Assembly (NCBI RefSeq): GCF_014205795.1
Contig: NZ_JACHCN010000005.1
Span: 124,001-188,000 of the forward strand
From: Rhodanobacter sp. MP7CTX1
GTDB taxonomy: Bacteria > Pseudomonadota > Gammaproteobacteria > Xanthomonadales > Rhodanobacteraceae
Reading direction: 5' to 3'
DNA length: 64,000 nucleotides
Each line of letters opens with the position of its first letter. Positions within the stretch are counted from its first letter, which is position 1. Below are positions 55,195 through 64,000 of the stretch, one piece after another. Below the pieces are notes generated by a model that was not told where the DNA came from, ran no database searches, and saw only the letters and a list, made by a program, of their open reading frames with translations. A program made the position numbers and the translations under genes.

Positions 55195-57525
55195 GTGGTT
55201 TCTTTAGTCAGGATGACGATCAGTAAAGATCTGGCAATTCGTACCGCGCGGAATCTGGCATGGCTCTTCAGTCTTGTCGCCACCTTGCTGCTCATGGTTC
55301 CATTTGGTCCCAAGATGCCATCTCTTGGGCTTGACTCGTCATGGGGCTACGCGGCGAACATTGCGGTCGCCGAGCACCTGCGATTTGGTCGGGACATCGT
55401 TTTTACGTTTGGTCCGCTGGCCTCGGTCTATTCGCGATTTTTTCATCCGGCTACAGACGAGCTCATGCTCTCCGGATCAGTCATCATCGCCGCGGCGATT
55501 TTTGGGGGGTTTTCTGCCCTGGCGATCAAGGAGCGCCGGATCTGGCTGCTCGCCGTCCCGCTGTACCTGAGCCAATTCAGTCGTGACGCACAGTTCACAG
55601 CGCTGCCACTGCTCATTCTCCTTGTGGCCAACGTCAAACTCGAAAGACCCTCCCGCGGCACATTACCACTTCTACTCCTCGCGATCGCCTGTGGTTTGCT
55701 TCCGCTTATCAAGGCCAGCTTTACCTTAGCGGTCATCGTGTGCACGATTTTGGCTGTAGCCATGCTTTATCGCAGAGCTACCATGCTCGCGATCGCGATC
55801 ATTCTCATAGAGATCTTTGTGGTACCGGTAGCCTGGGTGGCAAGCGGCCAGGCTATCGGAGATTTGGGTCATTATTTTGTTTCGCAGGGTCCAATCATTT
55901 CCGGTTACACCGAAGCAATGTCACAGCCCGGGAACTCCAGTGAGATTTATGTTTATCTGCTGGTCGCCGCTTGCCTGATGATCTCCGGGTGGCACACTTG
56001 GCGTTCCTCACGTGGCTGGAGGATATTGGGGCTCGCCGTCATCTTTTTTCTAAGCTTCAAGGCTGGATTCGTTCGTCACGACGGCCATGCCACGCTGGCA
56101 GCCGCTATCTTGGCGTTGGTCAGTCTGGCCTTGCTGGTTGAACGACCACGTGGCGGCTATCTCATGCTAACTCTGAGTCTGGTCGCATGGGGATACATCT
56201 CCATTAGCTATCGGCCCATCAACCCGATTTCGATCGCCCGCAGTTTCAGCAATACCATTGAGCGGGCTTCAAATTCTTTGTGGGGTCGAGTCACCGACCG
56301 CGGCCGTCTTGATCGGTCTTTTGCCATCGCAAACGACCAAATTCGTCGATCGACACTACTGCCGCCCTACTATGGTACTGCCGACCTGTATCCATGGGAT
56401 CTCTCCGCACTTCTTGCGAGTACCGCGACATGGTCACCTCGCCCGGCTTTCCAGAGCTATTTCGCTTACACCCCCGGGTTAGCGATAGAGAACCGCCAAC
56501 ACCTGGATGCGGGAGGGCCTTCGAGGATCTACTTTCAGATCAATCCAGTCGACAAGCGATATCCGTCACTCGATGACGGAACCAGCTGGCCCGATTTGAT
56601 CGCAAACTACAGAATTAGCGGGTACGCAGACGAATATTTGATCCTAGATAAGAGAGTTGTTAAGCCAGCAATCGACATAGGGCCGCAACTATTTTCCCGC
56701 CAGATGAATTTTGGGGCGGAAGTCTCGATGCCACCGACGACGAAGCCAATCTGGGCGCTCATTGCGATAAAGCCGACCTTGCTCGGTAGGCTCGTCTCGG
56801 CCGCACTAAAGTTACCGACGCTTGACATCTTAGTTCGTTACTTAGATGGCACGGCGAAGACTTTTCGCTTCATTCCAGGAATGGCCGAAACTGGCTTTTT
56901 GTTATCACCAACCGTCGCCAGCTCCACAGATTTCGCTGCGCTGGAATCGACGCTTGCACCCGAGATCCTCGCGGGAAAATATGTCAAATCCTTTGAGATT
57001 GTTGGCGCAAGTGGTTCGCGTCTTCTCTGGGGGAAGGATTTTACAGCCACCCTTTCTACGTTGAACGTTGCTTCCGACAAAAACGTTGATCGAGTACTGC
57101 TGAATCCATCCGTAGTCGGCACCCCCATAGATAGTTTGCCTGATGGCGGTGAGTGCATGATCGATACACTCAACGACGTCGACGTCGCCGGACGTGCAAT
57201 GACCATTACGGGAAACTTGCTCGAGATACGGGGTTGGGCTCTTGTATCGGGTGCACTTGGAAGGGAGAACAACAGCGTCGCACTTGCCTTGGTCGGGAAA
57301 GATGGTTCGGTGAGAATGCAGTCACTCCGCAAAGTGAAACGTCCCGACGTTGCCGACTATTTTGGCAAACCGGGTCTCATTGCAGGATTCGAGGCGCTGG
57401 TCGACACGCGACCATTGGAGGGAACGTATGACGCTTACGTTATCCAGACCTTTCATGGCGAGCGATTGGCATGCAGGAAAAATAGCCTGCGCGTAACTTT
57501 CGCTCACCCGAACCCTCCTAGTTGA
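55195..57525 (+). CDS. Large polytopic membrane protein with soluble C-terminal domain
   Basis: A 776-residue protein starting at GTG 55195, which has AAGGAG five bases upstream; an upstream TTG lacks such a site. The first half has about ten hydrophobic segments with an acidic first loop (GLDSSWGYAANIAVAEHLRF). The second half is soluble. Its last 110 residues contain RGWALVSG, VKRPDVADYFGKPGLIAGFE and a YDAYVIQ segment, a pattern shared with the C-terminus of the convergent gene at 57691-59451. Function unknown; GT-C-type glycosyl transfer is plausible from location. Base composition is lower in G+C than in the first half of the window. Confidence 0.7.
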   Translation: MVSLVRMTISKDLAIRTARNLAWLFSLVATLLLMVPFGPKMPSLGLDSSWGYAANIAVAEHLRFGRDIVFTFGPLASVYSRFFHPATDELMLSGSVIIAAAIFGGFSALAIKERRIWLLAVPLYLSQFSRDAQFTALPLLILLVANVKLERPSRGTLPLLLLAIACGLLPLIKASFTLAVIVCTILAVAMLYRRATMLAIAIILIEIFVVPVAWVASGQAIGDLGHYFVSQGPIISGYTEAMSQPGNSSEIYVYLLVAACLMISGWHTWRSSRGWRILGLAVIFFLSFKAGFVRHDGHATLAAAILALVSLALLVERPRGGYLMLTLSLVAWGYISISYRPINPISIARSFSNTIERASNSLWGRVTDRGRLDRSFAIANDQIRRSTLLPPYYGTADLYPWDLSALLASTATWSPRPAFQSYFAYTPGLAIENRQHLDAGGPSRIYFQINPVDKRYPSLDDGTSWPDLIANYRISGYADEYLILDKRVVKPAIDIGPQLFSRQMNFGAEVSMPPTTKPIWALIAIKPTLLGRLVSAALKLPTLDILVRYLDGTAKTFRFIPGMAETGFLLSPTVASSTDFAALESTLAPEILAGKYVKSFEIVGASGSRLLWGKDFTATLSTLNVASDKNVDRVLLNPSVVGTPIDSLPDGGECMIDTLNDVDVAGRAMTITGNLLEIRGWALVSGALGRENNSVALALVGKDGSVRMQSLRKVKRPDVADYFGKPGLIAGFEALVDTRPLEGTYDAYVIQTFHGERLACRKNSLRVTFAHPNPPS

Positions 57526-57690
57526 CATTGCAGGGGCGGAACCTGGCTATCTGCCAGGCGGTGGCATCCTTCGCTGCCGATCCCGTCCGCCAACAACTGC
57601 TCTCTACGGTGCAATAGGTGTGAGGACCTGGGTTCGGCAGCGAATAGTCAGCTTGCCGGGTCGGTATGACACGCGCTCTTTGCCATGCCA

Positions 57691-59451
57691 CTAATGGGCC
57701 TCAAAGGCTACGGTATTGGCCAGCGGGCAAAATTTTCCCTCTGTATACAAGTAGGCGCTAACTGTCCCGACAGAATGAACGACGTAGCCACGCCAACCGG
57801 CGTGCCACGATGCCCCGGTGATGGCGGCTTGTACGTCGGGCCTTGCTTCGCCGACCACGCCGTAACCTACCGTTCTATTCTCGCTGTCTGTAAACACGAC
57901 GAATGACTTACGCACAGGCACGGTGGGTACAGCCCAACCACGCAGCCGGTATCCATTGGGAACAGTCTCTGCCGAGTCGAAGGCACCGCGGCAAAGCGCA
58001 GGGTCTACATCATGCGGGTTGAATCGCAATGACCCGAGTTCCGCGACCCAGCTGCGCCCATACATCGACAGCTTCTCTCGCTGGATGTAGGCCATGTCAT
58101 CGAGAAGCTTGCTCCGCCCCTCTTTGGGGTAAAGACTATTCAGGTATGCATCGTCATGCACACCCATCGTCACGCCGATCACAGCAACATCACGCTCGTA
58201 ATCTGCAGAGCGATAGCCGGCCACGTCGCGCTGGCTCCACAGGGCAAGCGGCATGATGGTCACTGCCATCAGCCCGACGAGACGCCAGAAATTCCTCGGC
58301 TCTACCATGTCCGCATAAAGTAAAAAGACCGACAACCAGGCAATAAGGGCGGGCGTCGTGTATCGACTGCTCGCGGCCGTGTCGATGCCCAGATCGAAAC
58401 GTCCAACGCCGGCAAGCAACGCAGTCAGAATTACGAACACAGACGCCGCTGCGAGAAAGGCGCGGTAAGCGGAAAAAGCGCGCGCGCGCTGCAGGAGTAT
58501 CAGCATCACCGCCGCCGCGATCACAAGCAGACCACCAAAAACCGCTGCCGCACCTAAACACGCTTCCGTACCTAAATGTATATGTGAACCCAGGAACGTC
58601 ACTGGAGAGCCGAGAAACACCAGCGTGTAGTGCAGCACCCCCGGCAAGTGGTGCTGTGCGCCATTAATCGGATCGGAATGGAGAACCGGACGCTGGTAAC
58701 CCGTGAAATAAATACCCCAGGCGACGCAGGTGACAATGGTGGCCAATAGCAGTCGCCGCCACGAGAAAGCCAGAACTAGACCGATCACTACGAGCAGCGG
58801 CAAGCTGAGCAGGCCGTTGGCCATGCTCAACATGGATGCTGTCGCAAGAATGAAGGCCAGTGTCTGCCGCAAGATGCCGTGCCGCGCGCTGCTCAAGGCG
58901 TAGCAGAGAAACGACGACATCGCGAACAAGTACACCAGCATGAACTGGCTTTGGAAGCCCCAATTGAAGTTGTCGTCTTGCATCCAGGCCATGCAGGCAA
59001 GCAACGCAACCCCGACGACTGCAGGCACTGACACCCGTCTGACCGCATAGCGGGTGTAGGCGAGCACGAACACCCCTGCAATGGCTAGGTGCAGAACGAC
59101 ATTCATGGCAATAGTGAAGACATTCACACCGCCAAACCATTTCATGTCGATCCAAAACAACACCCGAGACATGACGATCCGGTGCTCGTTATGCTGGATC
59201 CACCATGCACCGTAATTGCCGCTTTGTATCATCCGCCAAAAGCTGATTATTCCGTCCCACTGGTCCATGTACGGAATGGGCGAGTAATTGCGAACAACCC
59301 CATAAATCGTGCTTAGAGCAACGAGGAGGCCAACCAGAACACACCAAACCGCTAATACAACACGGCCCGTTGAGAACCCCTGCGGCGGTTCGGCGCTGAG
59401 TTGCTCTGGGCGGGTGAAGATGGATGAATCATTCGCTTGCTTGCTTGCCAT
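57691..59451 (-). CDS. Polytopic membrane protein with soluble C-terminal domain
   Basis: A 586-residue protein from ATG 59451, which has AGGA upstream; a longer reading adds eleven residues. About eleven hydrophobic segments; the first loop has IPYMDQWDGIISFWRMIQSG and NEHRIVMSRVLFW, an acidic and His-containing pattern also seen in other O-antigen membrane proteins. The C-terminal region has LRGWAVPTVPVRKSF, EARPDVQAAI, GWRGYVVH and SAYLYTEGKFC, parallel to the C-terminus of the gene at 55195. Probably an extracytoplasmic glycan-modifying enzyme; unproven. Confidence 0.7.
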   Translation of the reverse strand: MASKQANDSSIFTRPEQLSAEPPQGFSTGRVVLAVWCVLVGLLVALSTIYGVVRNYSPIPYMDQWDGIISFWRMIQSGNYGAWWIQHNEHRIVMSRVLFWIDMKWFGGVNVFTIAMNVVLHLAIAGVFVLAYTRYAVRRVSVPAVVGVALLACMAWMQDDNFNWGFQSQFMLVYLFAMSSFLCYALSSARHGILRQTLAFILATASMLSMANGLLSLPLLVVIGLVLAFSWRRLLLATIVTCVAWGIYFTGYQRPVLHSDPINGAQHHLPGVLHYTLVFLGSPVTFLGSHIHLGTEACLGAAAVFGGLLVIAAAVMLILLQRARAFSAYRAFLAAASVFVILTALLAGVGRFDLGIDTAASSRYTTPALIAWLSVFLLYADMVEPRNFWRLVGLMAVTIMPLALWSQRDVAGYRSADYERDVAVIGVTMGVHDDAYLNSLYPKEGRSKLLDDMAYIQREKLSMYGRSWVAELGSLRFNPHDVDPALCRGAFDSAETVPNGYRLRGWAVPTVPVRKSFVVFTDSENRTVGYGVVGEARPDVQAAITGASWHAGWRGYVVHSVGTVSAYLYTEGKFCPLANTVAFEAH

Positions 59452-59526
59452 ACGTCGTCCTGTTTGCGCAACAACCGCGTCCATGCGGACTACGGGTGAA
59501 TCACGCGCAATGTCAATTCTGCGACC

Positions 59527-60408
59527 CTACCCGGATATTGCGTCGCGAAGCTTACGCAAAATACGGGCTGGGAGTGCCTGCTTTTTGCGCACGATAAAGA
59601 AGCCTTGTTCGAGTACCTCCGGCTCGTCGAAGAATCGTATTGATCGGGCAACATGCCCGATCTCTCGCTTCACAAACGCTGGAGGCATCGCGGCCCAACC
59701 ATAGCTGTCGGCATCCAGTACCGCTGCGTTGCCCGATGCCGCTGCATACACATGTTCGCCTTGACGATAACGCTCCCTCGCCAAAACCGGCTCGGCAAAC
59801 ATCCGAGCGTAGTTCTCTTCGTAGGAGTTGCGTCCTTCAGTTTTGAGCGAACAGGCCAGGCACAGATTAAGAAACCTGTCGGTCGTGGTGGTAAGCACAA
59901 GCGTGCCGCCGGGCTTAAGGACGCGCATCAGCTCGCCGAGCCAGTGGCTGGCCGAATCTTTGGAGATGTGGGAAAAAACCGAAAACGCGTACACGACGTC
60001 GAAATGATTGTCGGGGAATTCGAGTCGATCGCTCTTGCCGATCAGGCCGAGCTGTCCTTCGACACCTATGGACTTGGCTTCATTGAGGATATCGCCATCG
60101 ACGTCAACACCATACAAGCCGCTGGGATCTACCTCGCGCGTGAAGAAGCGAATGATCCGCCCCCAACCCACTCCAAAGTCCAGAACTCGCGAGTTTCGCG
60201 TCAATGGAAAACTGCTGTTCTTAACGATCTTGTAGAACGTGAACGCCTCCTCCAAAGCCTTCTCATTTGACCTGCCGACGAACACTTCCTGAAGGTAAGT
60301 CGAAGGAAAGCCGGGCAATCCCAGATTCCGATCATGCAGCGAACTAAGGATTCTCTCGAACCATCGCTGATCATTCATTGGTTCATGTCCGTCGGTCGTT
60401 AGTGTCAT
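59527..60408 (-). CDS. Class I SAM-dependent methyltransferase
   Basis: A 293-residue protein. RVLDFGVGWGRIIRFFTREV is motif I, GLYGVDVDGDILNEAKSI the ribose-binding acidic motif, FDVVYAFSVFSHISKDSASH is motif II and RVLKPGGTLVLTTTTD follows. An alternative start eleven codons in exists (MNDQRW). It lies 12 bases after the RgpF-family gene on the same strand and probably belongs to its operon. Substrate unknown. Confidence 0.87.
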   Translation of the reverse strand: MTLTTDGHEPMNDQRWFERILSSLHDRNLGLPGFPSTYLQEVFVGRSNEKALEEAFTFYKIVKNSSFPLTRNSRVLDFGVGWGRIIRFFTREVDPSGLYGVDVDGDILNEAKSIGVEGQLGLIGKSDRLEFPDNHFDVVYAFSVFSHISKDSASHWLGELMRVLKPGGTLVLTTTTDRFLNLCLACSLKTEGRNSYEENYARMFAEPVLARERYRQGEHVYAAASGNAAVLDADSYGWAAMPPAFVKREIGHVARSIRFFDEPEVLEQGFFIVRKKQALPARILRKLRDAISG

Positions 60409-60420
60409 TGTTGGTCAAGG

Positions 60421-62106
60421 TCACGAAGGAAGCACGGTAACACCCTGAGTCGCATACCGCTCATGGATGAGGGCCGAAGTGGGATCACGCGTGGATACGA
60501 CAAAGTATCCTGCCTCTTGCACGCAAAGTGTCACGATACGCTCGATGACGTGTGCGAGCGTCGCATCGCGCTGCCCGTCCTCCGGATCGAACTCTTCAAG
60601 CCGCAAATTGCGCTTGCGTAGGCAGGCCAATGCTGCCGGGCGCACCCAGAACATGGTTCCAGCAAAGAAGCCGAGACGGATAGACGCCTGATCGATACCG
60701 ACCTCATCGGCCAGTGTACGCAGGCGCATCTCGTTGCCACCCCAGAATCGAGCATCACTTACATAGGCGCTGTCCGGGCCAACGATGCCGCAATTTTCAA
60801 ATCGTCGAAAAGCTTCAATGATCCTCAGAACGGATTGTGACGATCCAAGCAGAGGCTTCAGCAGTTCGTCCCGCCAGGCATCTCCCTTTGTATGGTAGGC
60901 GCTTTTCTTCGAATGAATTTTGCAAACAGTCACGTAGCGGTCCAGAAGCCCGCTGTTCAGGAGGCTGATGAATGGACCCACGTCGCGACCGATATTGGGA
61001 TGGAGGTAAACAAATACCTCGGTGCCACGTTGCGCAAAATATTCGCTGACGACCCGATAATCGGCTTCACTCTTGACCGAGACAAAAATGTCGCAGGTGC
61101 AGATAACGTTGCGGATGTACGCATAAATATCGTCGAGAAGGTCCACATGGAACATGTGCAACACGACGGCCACTTCGCCACGTAGACGTTGGGGATCTAT
61201 CGCAGCGAGTGAAAACACCCTCATCAAGACAGGGTTGGCTGCATCGTCGATGGGTGCATCCAATTTTTCAGTTGGGCGTCGCGTGCGCCGCATGCGCTCG
61301 ACCTCGTGCACGACCTCATCCAACGCTACACGATCTACTACCAGCTGTTTCAGCTGCTCGCCAAGCACACCATTGGGGTCGTCACGCAGGACTTCGCTCT
61401 TGATGAAGCCGAAACGAGCATACAAAGCGTCCCATAGATAGTGCACGGGGTTGGCAGCGACGACCTGCTCAGCGTCCGGCACTGTGCCATATTGAGCTTT
61501 AAGACGCGAACACACTGTCTTCAACTCGGCGGCATTCGGCACGAACGCCGCCGCAATGCGAACGTCGTGCGCCAGTAGCCACTGAGTCAGTCCGACCTCG
61601 TAGGACAGGATGATTTCCCACTTATTGTGAAGCACGCGCACACCAGTCCAGAAGTCCTGGAAATGCTTGGTGAAGAAAGCGCCTTTGCGAAAAACCATGA
61701 AGTACGATTGCAGGTGACGCGTAACCTGCCAAGACTCCGTCATGCTCCACACATCACAGTTGGTATTCGCCATTTGGGCGAAAGCACGCGAGATGCCCCC
61801 CGAACCAACGGTAAGCACACTGTCGTTCGCGATCACCAGTTCGTCGTACGCGTAGAGGTCTTCGATAGCGAACACGCCCGTACGAAACGAGTAGAAATCG
61901 TAGCCGACGTTTTCCCGCACGATAACGCGTATTCGTTGATCCAGCGCGTCAATCTCTGTCGCATGCAAGCACGTGGATACGAGCACGATACGCTCTACGC
62001 TCAACAGTAGTTCGTCGAGCAGACGACGGACGAAAGGCGTCAACTTGCCCTGCGCGTCGAAGTGAGCAACGACCGCAATGCGCCGGGGTGACTTTAGCGA
62101 GTCCAT
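60421..62106 (-). CDS. Rhamnan-synthesis F (RgpF) family protein
   Basis: A 561-residue protein with two related halves. RIAVVAHFDAQGKLTPFVRR and VRENVGYDFYSFRTGVFAIE (about 80-100) open the family domain; later come VGPFISLLNSGLLDRYVTVC, KIHSKKSAYHTKGDAWRDEL and FAGTMFWVRPAAL. RgpF proteins occur in rhamnose-glucose polysaccharide and O-antigen clusters and act as glycosyltransferases or in side-chain addition. Its start overlaps the end of the WbsX-like gene by 13 bases. Confidence 0.9.
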   Translation of the reverse strand: MDSLKSPRRIAVVAHFDAQGKLTPFVRRLLDELLLSVERIVLVSTCLHATEIDALDQRIRVIVRENVGYDFYSFRTGVFAIEDLYAYDELVIANDSVLTVGSGGISRAFAQMANTNCDVWSMTESWQVTRHLQSYFMVFRKGAFFTKHFQDFWTGVRVLHNKWEIILSYEVGLTQWLLAHDVRIAAAFVPNAAELKTVCSRLKAQYGTVPDAEQVVAANPVHYLWDALYARFGFIKSEVLRDDPNGVLGEQLKQLVVDRVALDEVVHEVERMRRTRRPTEKLDAPIDDAANPVLMRVFSLAAIDPQRLRGEVAVVLHMFHVDLLDDIYAYIRNVICTCDIFVSVKSEADYRVVSEYFAQRGTEVFVYLHPNIGRDVGPFISLLNSGLLDRYVTVCKIHSKKSAYHTKGDAWRDELLKPLLGSSQSVLRIIEAFRRFENCGIVGPDSAYVSDARFWGGNEMRLRTLADEVGIDQASIRLGFFAGTMFWVRPAALACLRKRNLRLEEFDPEDGQRDATLAHVIERIVTLCVQEAGYFVVSTRDPTSALIHERYATQGVTVLPS

Positions 62107-63413
62107 TTGAGATGGACCCGCACGGCAAGTCGATATAGCGGCGGGAAGCGCCTCAGGATCTTTTTGGCCATCCGCCGCAACAACGAACGTTGCGGGACCG
62201 GAGGCATTCCCGGATTCAATGCTCTATGTCTTAACTCGGCCGACAACAGCACGACGTCGCGAGCTAGATTGTCCTTCTCATCAAGGAGGCGGCTTATACG
62301 CTCCTTCCCGATCGCTCTAAGCAGATCCGAATCCGCGAGCAGCGCTTCGAGGCGTGCGTCCTCGTTGACCACAGCTGCGTAAGTCTCTTCCAGGTAGGCT
62401 AGCCCATGCTCTTGGTCGGGCTCCAGATGGCAACCCTCACCCCATTCGTTCCACGCGTTGATGAAGATCAATTGATCTTCCGGCGCGTTGTTTGCACGCG
62501 TGTAACGAACCAGCCACTTCAACCAATACCCATACAACCCAGGAGACGAATCGACCATGATGTGCGACGTGTGCTGGCGACGGGCAGTGTTGTCCCATGA
62601 GGGAACGATCGCGCGATACCAGCGATAGTCAGGTTTGGTGCGTCCAATCGACTGAGCGATGACCTTGCGATAGTCGACGAGGCCGCCTCGGAAGTGCGGA
62701 TTGGTCATTTCCAAATGCCGGTGCACACGGTTCTCGGAGCCGATGAAAGTATGCGGTGGAAACTCGACCGCGGCATCGAAACCCCAATCGCGCGGGTCGA
62801 CAATGCCGTAGAACTGCACAGCTACAAGATGCAACTCGCCGATACCGTGCTCACGCGCAACTTCGCGCCAGAGCGCGACGGTCTGCTTTGAATCGGGAAA
62901 CAAATCGGCGCGATAGACCAGCAGAATCGGCTTGCCGTCAACACGGATTGCGCGTGGATCCTTCAGCAACGGCACCAAATCCTCAAGGAAACGGCGATCC
63001 TCGTCAGGACCATGCTTCTGCTCAAGCAATACATCCTTCTCCAGGCCGTCCCAGGTACGAGTCCAGTTCTCGTTTGCCCAACAAACGCAGAACGGAAAGT
63101 CGATGTCGCTTTTGAGGTAGTTATCTATTGGCAACTCGAGAATGCGACGTCCATTGAACCAGTAGTAATAGAAGCAAAATCCCTCGATGCCATACAGGCG
63201 CGCCAGATCCGCCTGTGCACGCATATTGTCGATCAGTCGAAGATCGTAGAAGCCAAGTTCGCGCGGAACATGTGGCTGGTAATGGCCAACAAAGTTCGGC
63301 TTTCCCCTGGCAACGTTAGTCCACTCGGTGAACCCCGGGCCCCACCACTCGGAGTTTTCCTCTACCGGGTGATACTGTGGAAGATAGAACGCAATGGGTT
63401 TCACGCTAGACAT
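62094..63413 (-). CDS. WbsX/GH99-like protein
   Basis: A 439-residue protein; the start at 63413 has AGAGG five bases upstream. IAFYLPQYHPVEENSEWWG, GFTEWTNVARGKPNFVGHYQ, CWANENWTRTWDG, AAVEFPPHTF and FINAWNEWGEGCHLEPDQEH define the WbsX (GH99-like) family. It is a clear paralogue of the N-terminal half of the gene at 43755-45968 but lacks the fused GT2; instead it has a short C-terminal helix region. It probably modifies or transfers glycan residues; activity unproven. Confidence 0.9.
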   Translation of the reverse strand: MSSVKPIAFYLPQYHPVEENSEWWGPGFTEWTNVARGKPNFVGHYQPHVPRELGFYDLRLIDNMRAQADLARLYGIEGFCFYYYWFNGRRILELPIDNYLKSDIDFPFCVCWANENWTRTWDGLEKDVLLEQKHGPDEDRRFLEDLVPLLKDPRAIRVDGKPILLVYRADLFPDSKQTVALWREVAREHGIGELHLVAVQFYGIVDPRDWGFDAAVEFPPHTFIGSENRVHRHLEMTNPHFRGGLVDYRKVIAQSIGRTKPDYRWYRAIVPSWDNTARRQHTSHIMVDSSPGLYGYWLKWLVRYTRANNAPEDQLIFINAWNEWGEGCHLEPDQEHGLAYLEETYAAVVNEDARLEALLADSDLLRAIGKERISRLLDEKDNLARDVVLLSAELRHRALNPGMPPVPQRSLLRRMAKKILRRFPPLYRLAVRVHLKWTR

Positions 63414-63481
63414 CGGAACCTCTTGATAAGCCAACTTCCATCAATATTCGACAACACCGGTTATCCCCCAAGGCGCGCCCG

Positions 63482-64000
63482 TCAGCGCCCGAACAATTTT
63501 GCCAGCAACCATCGCTTGCGCATGGTATTGGCGCGCAACTGGTCCAGCTCCGCCGCGGCTGCGTTGAGACGCTCCGAAGTATCCTGCAGCTCCCCCGTCA
63601 TCACGTTCAGCTCCAGCTCTTTCACTGCTAGCTCATCACGAGTCGCTGCGTGGCCTGCCTGACTGGCCGCCAAGTCGGTTTTTACTGCCGTAAGCTTCAT
63701 GTTGGCATTTGCTATTTCTTCTTGGAGCTTTGCCTGAACAGAGCGAGCTTCAGCCTCCCAAATATTCACATCTCTGTGTAACTGGTCGACCAGTCCTTCG
63801 CTAGCATCGAGCTTTTTCCGCACAGAACGTGCTTCAGCTTCCCAGATATGCACGTCGCCATGTAACTGGTCGATCAGTCCTTCATTATCAGCAATCGGCA
63901 ACGCGAACAGGTCCTTGGCGCGTTGGTATTCGTTCTGGAATTGCTGGAATACGCTCCAATCGGTCCTGCCCGCTTCCACATTGAGGCACGTTGCGTAAAG
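63482..64000 (-). CDS. Coiled-coil protein, 5' end cut by window
   Basis: The open frame enters from the right edge (codons upstream of an internal GTG at 63979 are open), so the N-terminus is missing. The visible 172 residues are mostly helical. A 28-residue unit occurs twice in a row: GLIDQLHGDVHIWEAEARSV and GLVDQLHRDVNIWEAEARSV with similar ends. A longer coiled coil follows, then a basic C-terminus (MRKRWLLAKLFGR). In such loci coiled coils often follow a methyltransferase or glycosyltransferase domain and may set chain length; the missing part would tell. Confidence 0.7.
   Translation of the reverse strand, partial: LYATCLNVEAGRTDWSVFQQFQNEYQRAKDLFALPIADNEGLIDQLHGDVHIWEAEARSVRKKLDASEGLVDQLHRDVNIWEAEARSVQAKLQEEIANANMKLTAVKTDLAASQAGHAATRDELAVKELELNVMTGELQDTSERLNAAAAELDQLRANTMRKRWLLAKLFGR

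Overview
The window comes from a high-G+C gammaproteobacterium, most likely order Xanthomonadales (Rhodanobacter/Dyella-like). Three things suggest this: the overall gene content; the short palindromic repeats of the GTGGGAGCGACTTCAGTCGC type; and a large surface-polysaccharide locus lying directly beside etfB-etfA, the position of the hypervariable LPS locus in Xanthomonas. No rRNA, tRNA, CRISPR array, insertion sequence or prophage gene was recognised.

Region 1 (1-20.9 kb) is mostly housekeeping. A minus-strand lipid operon (alpha/beta hydrolase, fadE, DUF4442 protein) is divergent from a TetR regulator. It is followed by GTP-dependent pckG; an ECF sigma / anti-sigma / DUF4097 operon; an outer-membrane-like protein; a GAF-GAF-GGDEF-EAL protein; hslO; mtgA; a CBS-pair protein; an MFS carrier; a GMC oxidoreductase; a class C beta-lactamase-like hydrolase; and a TonB-like protein. 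Several convergent pairs are separated by REP-like palindromes or a perfect terminator hairpin.

Region 2 (20.9-36 kb) opens with the most unusual gene: a MetJ-type ribbon-helix-helix repressor read in frame into a lysine/alanine-rich histone H1-like tail, with two tandem met-box-like octamers upstream. After a poorly coding 0.9 kb spacer come gcvH and gcvT, alkB, cysD-cysNC (sulfate activation), an amidase and ETF-ubiquinone oxidoreductase. Two overlapping family 2 glycosyltransferases and etfB-etfA follow. ETF-QO and EtfBA carry electrons from acyl-CoA dehydrogenases such as FadE to ubiquinone.

Region 3 (35.8-64 kb) is an O-antigen/surface-glycan island of mixed orientation. Its first module is a GtrB-like glycosyltransferase, a methyltransferase, an ATP-grasp/HAD fusion, a WbqC-family protein, WecE and a flippase-like membrane protein. 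It looks built to make and modify a 4-amino-4,6-dideoxy sugar. A second module (46.4-53.9 kb) holds a HAD-UbiA fusion, a DprE1-like oxidase, a DprE2-like reductase, an epimerase, a polytopic protein, an FAD oxidoreductase and GtrA. It resembles the polyprenyl-phosphoryl-D-arabinose pathway of mycobacteria. The rest is polytopic GT-C-like proteins, methyltransferases, a RgpF-family protein, two WbsX/GH99-like proteins and a coiled-coil protein cut by the window end. G+C looks lower from about 53 to 57 kb, as expected for transferred glycan genes. No Wzx/Wzy or Wzm/Wzt pair was recognised, so the export route is not visible here.

Boundaries and starts come from reading the sequence. Function names rest on recognised motifs, not on database searches.
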